Assembly (NCBI GenBank): GCA_020186115.1
Contig: WSYJ01000115.1
Coordinates: forward strand, 62,001 to 126,000
DNA from: Histomonas meleagridis
Taxonomy: Eukaryota; Parabasalia; Tritrichomonadida; Dientamoebidae
Direction: 5' to 3'
Length of the DNA: 64,000 nt
The notes under the pieces were generated by a model. The model was not told where the DNA came from. It worked only from the letters and a program-made list of their open reading frames with translations, and ran no database searches. The translations under genes were made by a program, and so were the position numbers. Shown here piece after piece: positions 1-9,869 of this stretch. Each line of letters starts with the position of its first letter. Position 1 is the first letter of the stretch.

Positions 1-751
1 TGGATGATTGAACTGGCTCGTCATCTCCTAATTCGAAGACAATACCATAGTAAAGAATGTTAAAGTTTCGGTTCAAAGTTCCGTTAATTGAGTCAGCAAC
101 TTTGATATAGTTTAATCCTTCAGCTCCAATTGATTCACCCCAGCTATTAAGAACCTCGAGGTAAATACCATCATGGCCTTCTATTGTACCTATTCCTGTG
201 ACAGTTACTGCATGGTCAATTGACGACATTGTTTCATTATCCATATAATATTTATCAATAATGCTTAAATCACTTAATTTTTGAAGAGTAGCAGAGCGCA
301 TAACTGAAACTATTGGTCTTCCAGTTTTAAGTAATTCTACAATTGTATCAATGTTAGCATTTGCTCCTGAAAATACATTATAACTTTTGACATAAATAGA
401 AGATGGCTTTTTGTTGTACTCCATAATCATATGTCTTTTATCATTGACGAGATATTCAAAAGCGCAATAATGACTATAAAAATAATTGGTTGAAAATTGT
501 TGGCATGATGGATATTGGGATTTTCCATCGAAATAATCAATAATGGTATTCACTATTGTATCCCATGGAGAGAATTTCATTCTATTTCCACTAATTGATG
601 CATATTGCATTTCAACTGATGAAACTGTTGAATATGCCCAACAAGTTCCATACTCTCCCTGGTCTTTAATGATTGATAGGTAATCTTTGTTGACGCCTGC
701 AATGGCTGAAAACAAAGCAAGTCTTGAGAGGATGCTTCTTTCTAGGATCAT
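1..751 (-). CDS. Papain-family (C1) cysteine protease, 3' end outside window
   Basis: Reading the minus strand gives a C1 peptidase: a DQGxxGTCWAYS active-site cysteine block about 30 residues from the proposed start, a later DHAVTVTGIG histidine block and an LEVLNSWG asparagine block, in the order expected for papain/cathepsin-like enzymes. Trichomonads secrete or store many such proteases in lysosomes. The ATG at 751 gives only a short hydrophobic leader (residues 1-19) before mature sequence, with no recognisable I29 inhibitory prodomain; the open frame continues upstream without an ATG to a stop near 813. So the N-terminus may be truncated, frameshifted or atypical. The C-terminus runs off the left edge of the window. 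Confidence 0.85.
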   Translation of the reverse strand, partial: MILERSILSRLALFSAIAGVNKDYLSIIKDQGEYGTCWAYSTVSSVEMQYASISGNRMKFSPWDTIVNTIIDYFDGKSQYPSCQQFSTNYFYSHYCAFEYLVNDKRHMIMEYNKKPSSIYVKSYNVFSGANANIDTIVELLKTGRPIVSVMRSATLQKLSDLSIIDKYYMDNETMSSIDHAVTVTGIGTIEGHDGIYLEVLNSWGESIGAEGLNYIKVADSINGTLNRNFNILYYGIVFELGDDEPVQSS

Positions 752-1335
752 TAGTGAGCTGATATTTGAACCAAATTTTCGGTTTGCCAGACATTGAATT
801 TTTGTTAGTTCGGTTCAAACATCATGTTGTTTGTTGACTTATTTTGCACTTTTAGTAAAACAATCAAAAATCCAATATCATCCCACAAAAAATGAGAGGG
901 AATAAAAAAACCGCTATGATGTGTGCTAATTAGATGATCATTCTCCGATTTAATCATTGCAAGAGGAGCCACCTTCATGTGCCAAAACAATAAAGGCCTT
1001 CAGCCTCTGAATTGCACATAAGGTACTCACCATCCTGGAATAAATTCCGAGGATTTCGTCCCGCCCAAAAAAATTTAATGAACTTTCTATTTTTTCATTA
1101 AAAAAAAGAAACCTATTTTCGCAAAATTGAATCTTCAAGAAATGAAAAAAATTATATTTAGATTAAATCATTTTTTGTACCTAAAGACCGCTATAGTGTA
1201 AATAAGGAACAACTGAATAGGCTTATTTAATGTTACAAAAGTAATATCTAATTAACAAAATTTACAGTCAAATAATGAAATTTTATTAGCTTCAGTATGC
1301 AACCTTGTAACTCAATGCTGAGGTTGTAGTTATGT
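752..1335. other. Region without a supported gene
   Basis: Short overlapping minus-strand open frames (950-1138, 805-990) lie just upstream of the protease gene, but show no recognisable family and no I29-like motif. They could be remnants of a lost prodomain or chance frames. The rest is AT-rich. Confidence 0.4.
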
Positions 1336-1745
1336 CTAATTTTCTTCGGTTTTAATTTTGAAATGATCAGGATAACGAGCAAGTTTAGATTCTTCAATTC
1401 GTACTTTTGTTGATGATCCACTGAATTGGATTAAGACCTGTTCGTTTGAAGTTGTTTCAGAACTGTTGTAACAACAGCAGGGTAAAACATTGTGGACCAT
1501 ATTTTTAGTTCTTCATCATACCAAAGCGCTAAAACTTTTTCTCCTGGTTTATATTTACCCGACGTTGATGGGAATTGAGTAACATGATCTCTAGATAGTG
1601 TATATTTATTATTTTCTTGTGATTCATCGTATTCATCACAAACGACAAATTCTCCACTTGGAAGAATTGATTCAATGCGTGTTAGTATCCAAGCATTTAA
1701 ATCTTGAAAATATGCAGCACAGAGTTTTCCTGGTTCAAGATTCAT
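1336..1745 (-). pseudogene. SGF29-like tandem Tudor protein, frameshifted
   Basis: The frame from the ATG at 1745 resembles the C-terminal tandem Tudor domain of SAGA-associated factor 29, which reads H3K4me3: an opening CAAYF..NAWILTRIES strand pair, TLSRDHVTQFP between the two Tudors, then KVLALWYDE..FYPAVV. That frame stops at 1431 after LKQLQT. The expected continuation (QVLIQFSGSS...ARYPDHF) is present immediately downstream in another frame and ends at a TAG at 1336-1338. A one- or two-base indel near 1435 therefore splits the domain. The coiled-coil N-terminus of SGF29 is also absent; upstream coding-like residues (WDFFGKGKPKVKGEYSL) lie in yet another frame. Either this is a decaying gene or the assembly has indel errors. 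Confidence 0.55.
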
Positions 1746-2581
1746 CTCAAACAAGAGAATATTCCCCTTTAACCTTCGGTTTACCCTTCCCGAAGAAATC
1801 CCAAAACAAATTTTTTCTAATTATTCCTTGACGATTGAGATTGAGCTGCTTGATAATGGTTTTAGAGATGGCTTTTTTTTCTTGAAAAAATATGTAAAAT
1901 ACATTTTAATGAGTTTTGGAGAGTGATTTTCTGATAAATAAAAAAACAGAATTTTATCTTCTAGAGAATCAAAAACACATATGTGTTCCAAGTAGGCATG
2001 GAAATGTAGTCCACCTTTATTAACAACAATTGCTGTACCCAAGCTCTGTTACCACTTGAGCGTTATCTGTTGTATCCTCTATATGAACCATCATCAAATT
2101 TATCTTGATTTCATTTTTCAAATGTTTTTCGAGAGTAGATTGCATGAATTTTATCAGTGAATGAAAAACACAAATTTTGCTGTTGAAATTCCTAATGTAA
2201 TATTTTCCATAGGAAACTTTCGAAGTCATTTTTATGTGTAATTGCTTTATTTCACTTTTGACTCAAAAAAGCATTTTCGGATTTTTCTTGAAAAAATATC
2301 AAAATATAGTTCAATGAGATTTGATGATTTTGTCAAGTATGCCTTTTTCACAAATATTATTTTTAATCATATGAAAGACATAAACTAATAACCACAGTGC
2401 TTTGGGGCTTGATCAAGCCCTTAATTTACGAAGACGTTTAGGATTACACTTTTGTTAGAATAATCATCACAACGTTCATTCAATTCCAACAGAAGTGACA
2501 TGTTCAATTCAAAACCAAAAATGGTTATTTGAAAACAACCGAAATATAACTTTTTGAACTCTCAATATTATTTCACGTCAC
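1746..2581. other. Decayed coding DNA upstream of SGF29-like gene
   Basis: Minus-strand fragments at 1821-2042 and 2020-2229 look like pieces of one reading frame with shifts between them (VVTELG in one frame joins GTAIVVNKGG in another around 2035-2045). I do not recognise a family. From 2230 to 2581 I see only AT-rich DNA leading into the next gene. Confidence 0.3.
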
Positions 2582-4216
2582 ATGTTCAGGATTTATGTAA
2601 TCAGTGGAAAGAATCTTCCAGCAGCAGATCGAAATGGAAAATCTGACCCCTATGCTGTAGTATATGCAAAGGCATTTGGAAGTAAAATTAAAATCGGAAA
2701 AACAAAAATAATCAAAAAAACATTAGATCCTGTTTGGGACGAACATCTCGAAAAACCATTTGCCTTTTACTTCCCATTTCTTAAAATAATCACGATTAAA
2801 GTATATGATTATGATTATGTTGGAAAAGATGATTATCTCGGAAAAGTTAAGATAAATTTCTTGACAAATCCTTTTGAGTGCGATCGCATATCAAGCATTC
2901 CATTAAAAACAAGTCTAAAAACCAAAGGACCTCCAACTATTGAAATTATGGTATCACCTAATGCTTTTTCAGCATTTAAAACAGATGAAAAAAGCAAGAA
3001 AGATGTTGAGCGCATTGTTTCATTCCTTGAGTTCAATCCACCTTTGAAACCAGGGCACATAATTAGCACACTTTCATATTATGTTTTTGACAGAGCTGAT
3101 GGTGGCTGTGCACGTCGTGTGCCAAGAGAGAGTAATCATGATGACTATGGAATTAAAGTAAAATTCCCTCAAACGCAAGTATCTTCGACAGGAATCACTC
3201 CATATTTAACATTCAATGCCACATCTCTTCAAACGCATCCATTTAGTAGCATTCAGCTATATTATGTTCCTATTGTTGAAATTCTTGATGGTTATACTGG
3301 TACAGTTACATTGAAATGCCTTTCTTTTGACCCAAGAGAAAACAAAATACCAACTCTTCTTTTCCAGGAGCATTTTCAATTCCAAGGGAAAGATGTTAAA
3401 AGCAGCCAATACTATCTTCACATTTCAGATGGCTGTAAGAACCCTTCTAACGTTCAACTTCCTGGCGGCCTTAACGTTCTCACTCATGGCGGTTGTCTAT
3501 CGTTATCCAGCTTTAACGGAAACTTGACTGAATTTGTCGAAAGTCTCAAAGCTCAAGTATTATTTAAAATCCGTGATGGTTTGACTCTTTTCCATCGCCT
3601 TGAAGTTGATCTTAACAAATGTTTAACACTTAACTATGTCGCGAATTATTTCAAACATCCGATTCCAAAGACCATTATATTTTATGGCGATTATCAATCA
3701 CCTCCAGGATTTCCTCTTGATGAAGGAATCGAAGCTTATGACATCGATTTCAATCCTTTGGGTAACGTTTGTTTTAGCCACAGAAAAGATCTCCAAGATT
3801 GCATGGAACTTGTCGTGGACCGAAGTAAGAAGTTTGACAAGTTCAAGAACGAGACGTTATATTTGAAGGTTAAGTTATTTGACCTTCCGCCAGAAGTTCG
3901 CTATTTGTTGGTCGGCATATCGCAATACCAGAACAAGCCGTTCCCATTGAACAAAGGCGGATACTTTAGGCTGTACGACGAAAGCGACATGTTCGAGTTT
4001 ATGAATCTGACCGTCCGTGAAAAAGGCGAAGGATCAGCAGTGCTCATCTGCCTCCTGTGGAAAATGGACGACGGAGACTGGGCGTTCATGCCAATGCACA
4101 AGTCGTTCGAGATAAATGGTTCTCACGGAGGTCTGCCGCCACTTTTCGCACTCGGAAAGAAGTTCTTGACGGAATCAAATTACTTGGATAGAATGAAAGC
4201 AACAATGAGCAAATAA
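2582..4216 (+). CDS. C2 domain protein with TerD-like C-terminal region
   Basis: Residues 1-125 form a C2 domain: the opening RIYVISGKNLPAADRNGKSDPY, then TLDPVWDE, and VYDYDYVGKDDYLG carry the Asp residues that bind calcium in the two loops, so calcium-dependent membrane or protein binding is expected. The C-terminal half resembles the TerD/stress-protein fold: an (A/E)YDIDFNPLGNVCF strand, LPPEVRYLLVGISQY, GYFRLYDESD, and GSAVLICLLWKMDDGDWAFMPM match the order of TerD core motifs. The middle segment (about 220-330) has a similar strand pattern and may be a diverged second TerD copy. TerD domains in bacteria bind calcium, so the fusion suggests a two-part calcium sensor. Base composition rises markedly in GC over the last 350 nt. 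Confidence 0.75.
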   Translation: MFRIYVISGKNLPAADRNGKSDPYAVVYAKAFGSKIKIGKTKIIKKTLDPVWDEHLEKPFAFYFPFLKIITIKVYDYDYVGKDDYLGKVKINFLTNPFECDRISSIPLKTSLKTKGPPTIEIMVSPNAFSAFKTDEKSKKDVERIVSFLEFNPPLKPGHIISTLSYYVFDRADGGCARRVPRESNHDDYGIKVKFPQTQVSSTGITPYLTFNATSLQTHPFSSIQLYYVPIVEILDGYTGTVTLKCLSFDPRENKIPTLLFQEHFQFQGKDVKSSQYYLHISDGCKNPSNVQLPGGLNVLTHGGCLSLSSFNGNLTEFVESLKAQVLFKIRDGLTLFHRLEVDLNKCLTLNYVANYFKHPIPKTIIFYGDYQSPPGFPLDEGIEAYDIDFNPLGNVCFSHRKDLQDCMELVVDRSKKFDKFKNETLYLKVKLFDLPPEVRYLLVGISQYQNKPFPLNKGGYFRLYDESDMFEFMNLTVREKGEGSAVLICLLWKMDDGDWAFMPMHKSFEINGSHGGLPPLFALGKKFLTESNYLDRMKATMSK

Positions 4217-4841
4217 CAAAATTTACTAAACTGTCTTTTTGATGACCGTTTTGCATAAATGTCATGTGAAAATTCAAACAAAATAGTTGTTCACTTTTGA
4301 TCGCTTTAGCATTATATGATATCATTTGGATATGAATATGAGACAAAGAGGAAAAAAATATTGAGAAGAAACTGTGAATTTAAATATTGAAAAAATGTTT
4401 CATTCCAAGAAGGAAAAATATTTTCACTATTATAAAAGGTTTGTTGTACAAGATCAGCTCAATAAATATGGTTGATAATTTATCTTTTATTTATGAACAA
4501 AATGTTTAATGAAATTTAGGTTTTCAAAGGAAAGTTTCGAATAATGTTTATCTTCGAGAGCTGAAACACGAATTTTGCTCAAAGAAGGCTGAATCAAAAT
4601 GCTTAATACAATACAAATAATTTTAAAACAATTTGTTTTATTAATTGGAAAATTTTTTTTCTATAACAAGTAATCTGCTTTGAATTTTTAATGATAAAAA
4701 AAATATTATAAACATGAATAAGTATCTGTATGACTGCTTCGAATTTCGATCGTTTAATAGTATTTTCATTAAAGGATAATTTCCTTCCCTCATTCAAACA
4801 CCACTAAGATAATTTTGTCCATAAAACGTTTAGAAAGTATT
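4217..4841. other. Intergenic region
   Basis: AT-rich convergent intergenic DNA between a plus-strand and a minus-strand gene. I see no gene, repeat array or RNA. Confidence 0.5.
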
Positions 4842-5843
4842 TTATTTTAACTCAATTGTTGATTCCACGGCGAAGTGATCTGATAGATAAGGGTAAGCAA
4901 AGTTTCTAATCTTAAATTTCTTCACTGTTGTGTTGAATCCTTTGATCACTTCGTCATTCTTATGCTTGAACAGCATTATGTAGTCGATGCTTTCATTCGT
5001 CATCAGCTCCTTATCGCCGGGCTGGTTCAAGACCGATGTTGTCGACAAGTGTTCGCCATTTGATACCTTTAAAGTATCGATAAGTTCGAAATTGTCGATT
5101 TTAAGCGTGTCCAACATGTGTACATATTCCTTTCCTTCGCCAATCGAATTAATGTTTAAGTCGCCAAGTAAAATCATCGGCGAATTTCCGTTTTGATGTT
5201 GAACCATAAATTCATTAAGCGCTCTCAGTTGATCAGAACGAACACTGTAATCTGTTTCAGTAACACTTCCATACGAAGCTTGAAGATGCGTCGAGAAAAC
5301 ATTAATCGAATCATTTGGATTGATTTGGATTTTTGCATATACACTTCCTTTGGCAGCAAAATCATCGTAAGAACAACCAGATTCATATGTAATATCTGAC
5401 GTTTCTGTAATTGGTAACTTGGAGAGTATTAAAACGCCGCTGTCAATAAGTCGCTTGGAAATAAATTTGACCGATTTGGATGAAACAATATATTGAAATC
5501 CTCGTGATTTCATTGATTTGATAAATTCTTTGACTGTGTATGATCCAAAATGAAATGCTTCATTTAAACAAACAATGTCATAATCATCAAGCTTTTTTGA
5601 AAGCATTTGTGACCTTTGTAGAATATATTCGTTTGTTCCAATGTGAAGAAGAAATGGCCTCCAAAATACATTGTATTGTAGAACTTTTATTTCTTTCTTA
5701 GATGAATCGAATTTGAACTTTCTTAAATCAGTACAAATGTCTTTATATTGTGAGAATGTAAAGAATCCGAGAATTTTAAGACATCCGAAAAGAATACCAA
5801 AAGCAAGAAATGGGAATAATGTCCAAAAAAGAAAATTTTTCAT
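4842..5843 (-). CDS. Neutral sphingomyelinase-like phosphodiesterase, membrane anchored
   Basis: This 333-residue protein belongs to the endonuclease/exonuclease/phosphatase superfamily. Residues 4-26 are one hydrophobic segment, probably a signal anchor. Then follow the catalytic blocks in order: LQYNVFW (Asn), CLNEAF (metal-binding Glu), SGVLILSK, VFSTHLQ, LLGDLNIN (Asp/Asn) and a C-terminal LSDHFAVE (Asp-His). The SGVLILSK and THLQASYG blocks resemble sphingomyelinase C more than nucleases. The expected role is hydrolysis of sphingomyelin or related lipids to ceramide at a membrane. Other family activities, such as inositol phosphatase, cannot be excluded. The 3' end is richer in GC than the 5' end. 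Confidence 0.8.
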   Translation of the reverse strand: MKNFLFWTLFPFLAFGILFGCLKILGFFTFSQYKDICTDLRKFKFDSSKKEIKVLQYNVFWRPFLLHIGTNEYILQRSQMLSKKLDDYDIVCLNEAFHFGSYTVKEFIKSMKSRGFQYIVSSKSVKFISKRLIDSGVLILSKLPITETSDITYESGCSYDDFAAKGSVYAKIQINPNDSINVFSTHLQASYGSVTETDYSVRSDQLRALNEFMVQHQNGNSPMILLGDLNINSIGEGKEYVHMLDTLKIDNFELIDTLKVSNGEHLSTTSVLNQPGDKELMTNESIDYIMLFKHKNDEVIKGFNTTVKKFKIRNFAYPYLSDHFAVESTIELK

Positions 5844-6145
5844 TTTGAACTGCTTTTTTCGTTGTAAACTCGATTGAAAAAGTCAAAAGATGATCAAAAA
5901 AATAGACTTCAAAAAATTTATCACCGGAAGACCAAAACTTAAATCAAATTAATGTTATTCAAGATTCTTCAAAAATATTTTTTATTTACTATTTACTATT
6001 AGGTGAAAAAAATTCAAGTATATATAACCAGTTTCGTTCTTTGTTTCACTTATCGTAGTGTTTACACTGTTCAATTTTGCGTTGTAAACTTTGGGTGGTC
6101 AAACAATTCAATTTTTTATACCTGATTGAAAATGATCACCATTGA
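5844..6145. promoter_or_regulatory. Divergent intergenic region between phosphodiesterase and transporter genes
   Basis: About 300 nt separate two divergently transcribed genes. A TATATAA-like run occurs at about 6020-6027 and a TCACC motif 11 nt before the transporter ATG may be a weak initiator. No strong TCA-Py-T/A match could be fixed on either side. Confidence 0.3.
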
Positions 6146-7132
6146 ATGGCCGTCGACTACCTCTATGTGTTCCAAATTGGTGTATCCATGTTAATCATAA
6201 TTGTAATTGGCTTCATCGTGTTTAAATTCAAGTTTTTGCCTACGAGCATTGTCCAATGTCTAAATCAATATCTTTTGAAAATTTGTTATTTTCCGTTAAT
6301 ATTTAGAAGCATTGGAAAGAGGAAATTTGCTGATTTAAACTTCATGCCATTCGTTGTTGGAATTTTAACAACAATTGCAACACATATTTTATTATGTATG
6401 ATCTTCTTATTTAAGTTTCAAGATAAATTAAAAGCGTACTTGAGTGTCACGCTTCCTTGTTCATTTGTAAATTATCTTGTTATTGGAATTCCAATTTTTA
6501 ATGCAATTTGGGGTGAAGAAAATAACGTTGTTGTTTCACTCATTTCACTTAGTAATGACCTTATGACAACTCCAATTTATTTAGTTTTATCCAACATTTA
6601 CCTTGCAATCAATCAAAAAGATGATGGACATCCAAAAATTACAAAGTGTCAAGTATTTAAAAACATCATCATTCGAATTGTAACCAGCCCGATTATCATT
6701 GCAAATGTATGTGGTTTCATATGGTCTGTAATTGGCTGGGAATTTCCAGAAATTATTGTATCACTTACAAATTTCTCAGGAAACATAGTTCTTGGTATTT
6801 CATTACTTTGTGTTGGTGGATTTATCGCACAAAACTCATTTATAGCATGCAAAATCGCAAAGCTTATTTGTTGTATGTTGATTAGACATATTGTTATGCC
6901 TTTGATTACTATGGGATTCTGTTTTGCATTAAAACTTAACAATGATCTCTCTCGTCAATGTGTAATTTTACAAAGTTTACCAACAGGTACAACAAGTTTT
7001 GTTTTATCCAATGCTGCTGGTATTAGTCCAGGCGTTTCATCGACAATGTCGTTTTGGTCTACATGTTTATCTGTTCTTTTCATCATGTTGTGGATGTACA
7101 TATTAGACGCCCTTCATCTGTGGGTAGATTAA
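6146..7132 (+). CDS. Auxin-efflux-carrier-type (AEC/PIN-like) membrane transporter
   Basis: The 328-residue protein is almost entirely hydrophobic, with about nine to ten membrane helices arranged as two five-helix halves separated by a hydrophilic stretch near residues 150-165. Helix-edge residues such as FKFKFLP, the YFPLIFRSIGK loop, GIPIFNAIWGEE and the C-terminal ILQSLPTGTTSFVLSNAAG segment are typical of the AEC family, which exports small organic anions. Trichomonads have several AEC-type carriers, but the substrate cannot be read from sequence. The first in-frame ATG (6146) is used; a second upstream ATG at 6132 is in another frame. Confidence 0.75.
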   Translation: MAVDYLYVFQIGVSMLIIIVIGFIVFKFKFLPTSIVQCLNQYLLKICYFPLIFRSIGKRKFADLNFMPFVVGILTTIATHILLCMIFLFKFQDKLKAYLSVTLPCSFVNYLVIGIPIFNAIWGEENNVVVSLISLSNDLMTTPIYLVLSNIYLAINQKDDGHPKITKCQVFKNIIIRIVTSPIIIANVCGFIWSVIGWEFPEIIVSLTNFSGNIVLGISLLCVGGFIAQNSFIACKIAKLICCMLIRHIVMPLITMGFCFALKLNNDLSRQCVILQSLPTGTTSFVLSNAAGISPGVSSTMSFWSTCLSVLFIMLWMYILDALHLWVD

Positions 7133-7475
7133 ATTGAAAACCCCACAATTTAAACGTCCTCCTCATAGAATTAAAATTAAAAATTATTTAAATTTTTTTT
7201 ATTCATTCAAAATTCACACAAACGATAGATTATAAATTTTTTTTGACAAAACAAAAAATCTCAAAGTAATTATTAATTATTTTTGATTAAAGATGAAATT
7301 CATGTATAATAACAAATTTTTCATTTATATTTAAAATATATAACAAAAAAATCATCGTAATAACATATGAAGAATGAAGAAATTTTAAACAACAAACTGT
7401 GGGTATTTCGGTTAGTTATCAAAAAGTAGGTTGAAAATTTCTGAAATTTGGACAAGCCAAATTTGTTAATCCTGT
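7133..7475. other. Intergenic region
   Basis: AT-rich DNA between two plus-strand genes. No RNA gene or repeat recognised. Confidence 0.5.
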
Positions 7476-8075
7476 ATGAAACACCTTAAGTGTGTCGTTA
7501 TTGGAGATGGTGCTATCGGAAAAACTTGCTTATTAATCAGTTATACATCCAACGTTTTCCCAACTGACTATGTTCCGACTGTTTTCGATAATTATACTAC
7601 AAATGTAATGTGTGACAACGAAGCTATCAACTTACAATTATGGGATACTGCTGGCCAGGAAGATTACAAGAAGTTAAGACCTTTAAGTTACCCAGAGACA
7701 GACATTTTCCTTATTTGCTTTTCATTGGTTTCTCCCGCATCACTCGAAAACGTTTCAACACAATGGATTCCAGAAATGAGGGAACACTGTAAAGAAGCTC
7801 CTTTCATATTGGTTGGTCTTAAATCAGATTTAAGAGATGAATACCAGAAGGATCCATCAAAATGTGAAGTCGGTGAAGCACCAATTTCAACCGAAGATGG
7901 TAAGGCTACAGCTTCTAGTGTTGGCGCTGCTCATTACATTGAATGCTCTGCTTTGAAACAATACAACTTAAATGAGGTCTTTCAGCTTGCAATAAGAACT
8001 GCTTTACACCCAGCTGCAGAGAAGCCAAAGAAGGAAAGTAAGTCTGGCGGAAACAAGTGCTGTAATATCCTTTAG
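7476..8075 (+). CDS. Rac/Rho-family small GTPase
   Basis: A full 199-residue Rho GTPase. P-loop GDGAIGKT at residues 10-17, switch I with YVPTVFDNY (Thr and effector residues), DTAGQE switch II, a Rho-type insert ([13 protein letters not shown]) and ECSAL G5 motif are all present. The G4 motif reads LKSD where TK(x)D is usual, a mild change that keeps the guanine-contacting Lys and Asp. The C-terminus has a Lys-rich stretch followed by CCNIL; the final CNIL is a CaaX box predicted to be geranylgeranylated because it ends in Leu. The protein should act at the plasma membrane on actin dynamics and phagocytosis. Confidence 0.95.
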   Translation: MKHLKCVVIGDGAIGKTCLLISYTSNVFPTDYVPTVFDNYTTNVMCDNEAINLQLWDTAGQEDYKKLRPLSYPETDIFLICFSLVSPASLENVSTQWIPEMREHCKEAPFILVGLKSDLRDEYQKDPSKCEVGEAPISTEDGKATASSVGAAHYIECSALKQYNLNEVFQLAIRTALHPAAEKPKKESKSGGNKCCNIL

Positions 8076-8459
8076 GAAATTGATACAATTAATTTTCTAA
8101 TAATCAATTAAACGAACCTTCAGAGATCTATAACTTTCTTTTTTAATGTGATTTTAACAATTCATTATTGATTAAATTTCTTGATCGTAAAATTTATTTT
8201 CAAATTTTTGCAACAAAAGTATTAACAAAGCTTTAAAGTAAGTCTAGTCCTAAATTTTCTTCTGTTAAATGTAAAATGAGATGAATTTTTTTCCAAAAAA
8301 GCAAAACTGACTTAAAGTGACCGTTAATACATTTTTGACTAAAAAGAAAAATGTAAATTTTTTATTTGTTTACTGCTTAATTATTTTATCTTTTACAATA
8401 TATATCGCGAAAATAACTGTTCTTTTTTTAAAAAAAAAAATTTATTTTATTTAATTTTA
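8076..8459. other. Convergent intergenic region
   Basis: Very AT-rich DNA with homopolymer A/T runs, between converging genes. Nothing else seen. Confidence 0.5.
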
Positions 8460-9506
8460 TTAACATATAAAACATTTTTTCTTTTTCTTTTCCGGTTTCT
8501 CATGATTCTTTGATTCTTCATCTTCTTTCTTTGGCTTCACAGCCGGCACTAAATCTGTTGGAATTGTTGGCATTTCGTTTTTTGGTGGATCAAATGATAT
8601 CACTGAAACATTTTCTTTTTCTCTTTGATTAAGTTCCTCCCAATCGAAATCTTCATCAAAGAAACAACTGTTATTATTCATACATTCGATTAAAAATGAT
8701 GTTATCAATGCATAATTTGGCTTATCTTCGAACTTATATTCAAGAATTAAATCTAAAATATCAGTCAATTCTTTTGGCAAATTTAATGTATTAACATCTA
8801 AATTTAGTTTCGAATTATATATTACGTTTTTATCTGTCTCTGTTCCCCATGGAAGTTTCCCATTATATATTTCAACAATAGAAAACCACCAACTAATGAG
8901 ATCATCTCTTCGCGAAAGTTCTTTACACTCATGAGCATTAAGAGATGCATACTTAGCAGTTCCGGCAAAGCCAACACGCGCTCGTGGTTGAACATGTTCA
9001 TTTGTTTCTGGATCAATATATCGACGTGAAAGTCCATAATCAATTAAAGCTAATGGTTTAGAACGACTTGGCCTGATTAAAAAATTTGCTGGTTTTATGT
9101 CTCGATGAATAAATCCGCAATTATGAAATTCGCGAATACATCTAAGAGTTTCAACAGCAACTATTAATGTTGTAGATAAAGAAAATTTGTTGCCACTACG
9201 GAGTTTGCGAACTGTTGTTAATGATGGGCCAAGACATTCCATCACTAAAAATCGATAATTTTTGGTTTGACCGGAATCAATATATCGTGGAAATAAACCT
9301 GAGCCTTGGATTTCTTGCATAACCATTTGTTCATTTGCAATTGTTCGTTTGCCTTCTCCAATTGTTTCAACTTTTAATGCATATCTTTTTTGATCTTTTG
9401 TATTTCGAACATAATAAACATCTGCAAATCCTCCCCTTCCAATTAATTGTAAAATTTCATAATTTAAAAATATTCCGCCTCTTTTAAATGTTTTTCTTTC
9501 TTGCAT
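8460..9506 (-). CDS. Casein kinase 1 family protein kinase with CaaX-like C-terminus
   Basis: The kinase domain spans residues 15 to about 280. It has GRGGFADV glycine loop, ALKVE with the ATP-binding Lys, FIHRDIKPANFL catalytic loop, LIDYGLS (DYG for DFG, as is usual in CK1), and the CK1-specific RRDDLISWWF in place of the typical F-helix motif; the APE motif is also replaced, as in CK1. After the kinase domain comes a Glu/Lys-rich linker (residues 300-340) and a terminal KKKKKCFIC. The last four residues fit a CaaX box next to a polybasic patch, so lipid attachment and plasma membrane targeting are plausible. All catalytic residues are present, so the enzyme should be active. Nearest relatives are probably the CK1/TTBK-like expansions of protists. 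Confidence 0.9.
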   Translation of the reverse strand: MQERKTFKRGGIFLNYEILQLIGRGGFADVYYVRNTKDQKRYALKVETIGEGKRTIANEQMVMQEIQGSGLFPRYIDSGQTKNYRFLVMECLGPSLTTVRKLRSGNKFSLSTTLIVAVETLRCIREFHNCGFIHRDIKPANFLIRPSRSKPLALIDYGLSRRYIDPETNEHVQPRARVGFAGTAKYASLNAHECKELSRRDDLISWWFSIVEIYNGKLPWGTETDKNVIYNSKLNLDVNTLNLPKELTDILDLILEYKFEDKPNYALITSFLIECMNNNSCFFDEDFDWEELNQREKENVSVISFDPPKNEMPTIPTDLVPAVKPKKEDEESKNHEKPEKKKKKCFIC

Positions 9507-9869
9507 TCTTTGAAGAAATCAAACGTACATTTAACCGTTTACTTGAGGTGCTCCAAAAACCGATAGAAACAAAACACAAGAAAAGAAAAACAGCATATTT
9601 TGAAAATTTAATTGTATACAATAATTTTTATTGGAAAACCTAAAAAAAATATTTTTACAATTCATTCTGATAAAGTTATGAAGAAAATCGTCATCATTGT
9701 TTGTTAAAATTGTTTAAGAATAGCATGTGAAAGTTCCTTCATATACATTGATCAATGGATGTAGAAACATATGCATGAGTGGAATTAATATATGAAAATG
9801 AATATGTGTTTGAATATGTGAAATTATAAATACTTAGTGACTGAAAACCAATAGTTAAAATACCTTCAC
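9507..9869. other. Intergenic region
   Basis: AT-rich DNA upstream of the minus-strand CK1 gene. No RNA, repeat or coding segment recognised; no clear TCA-Py-T/A initiator within 30 nt of the ATG. Confidence 0.4.

Noticed and set aside
4842-5843. Bacterial toxin-type sphingomyelinase by transfer
   Set aside because: The N-terminal membrane anchor, the codon use and the wide occurrence of this superfamily in eukaryotes make an ordinary cellular enzyme more likely.
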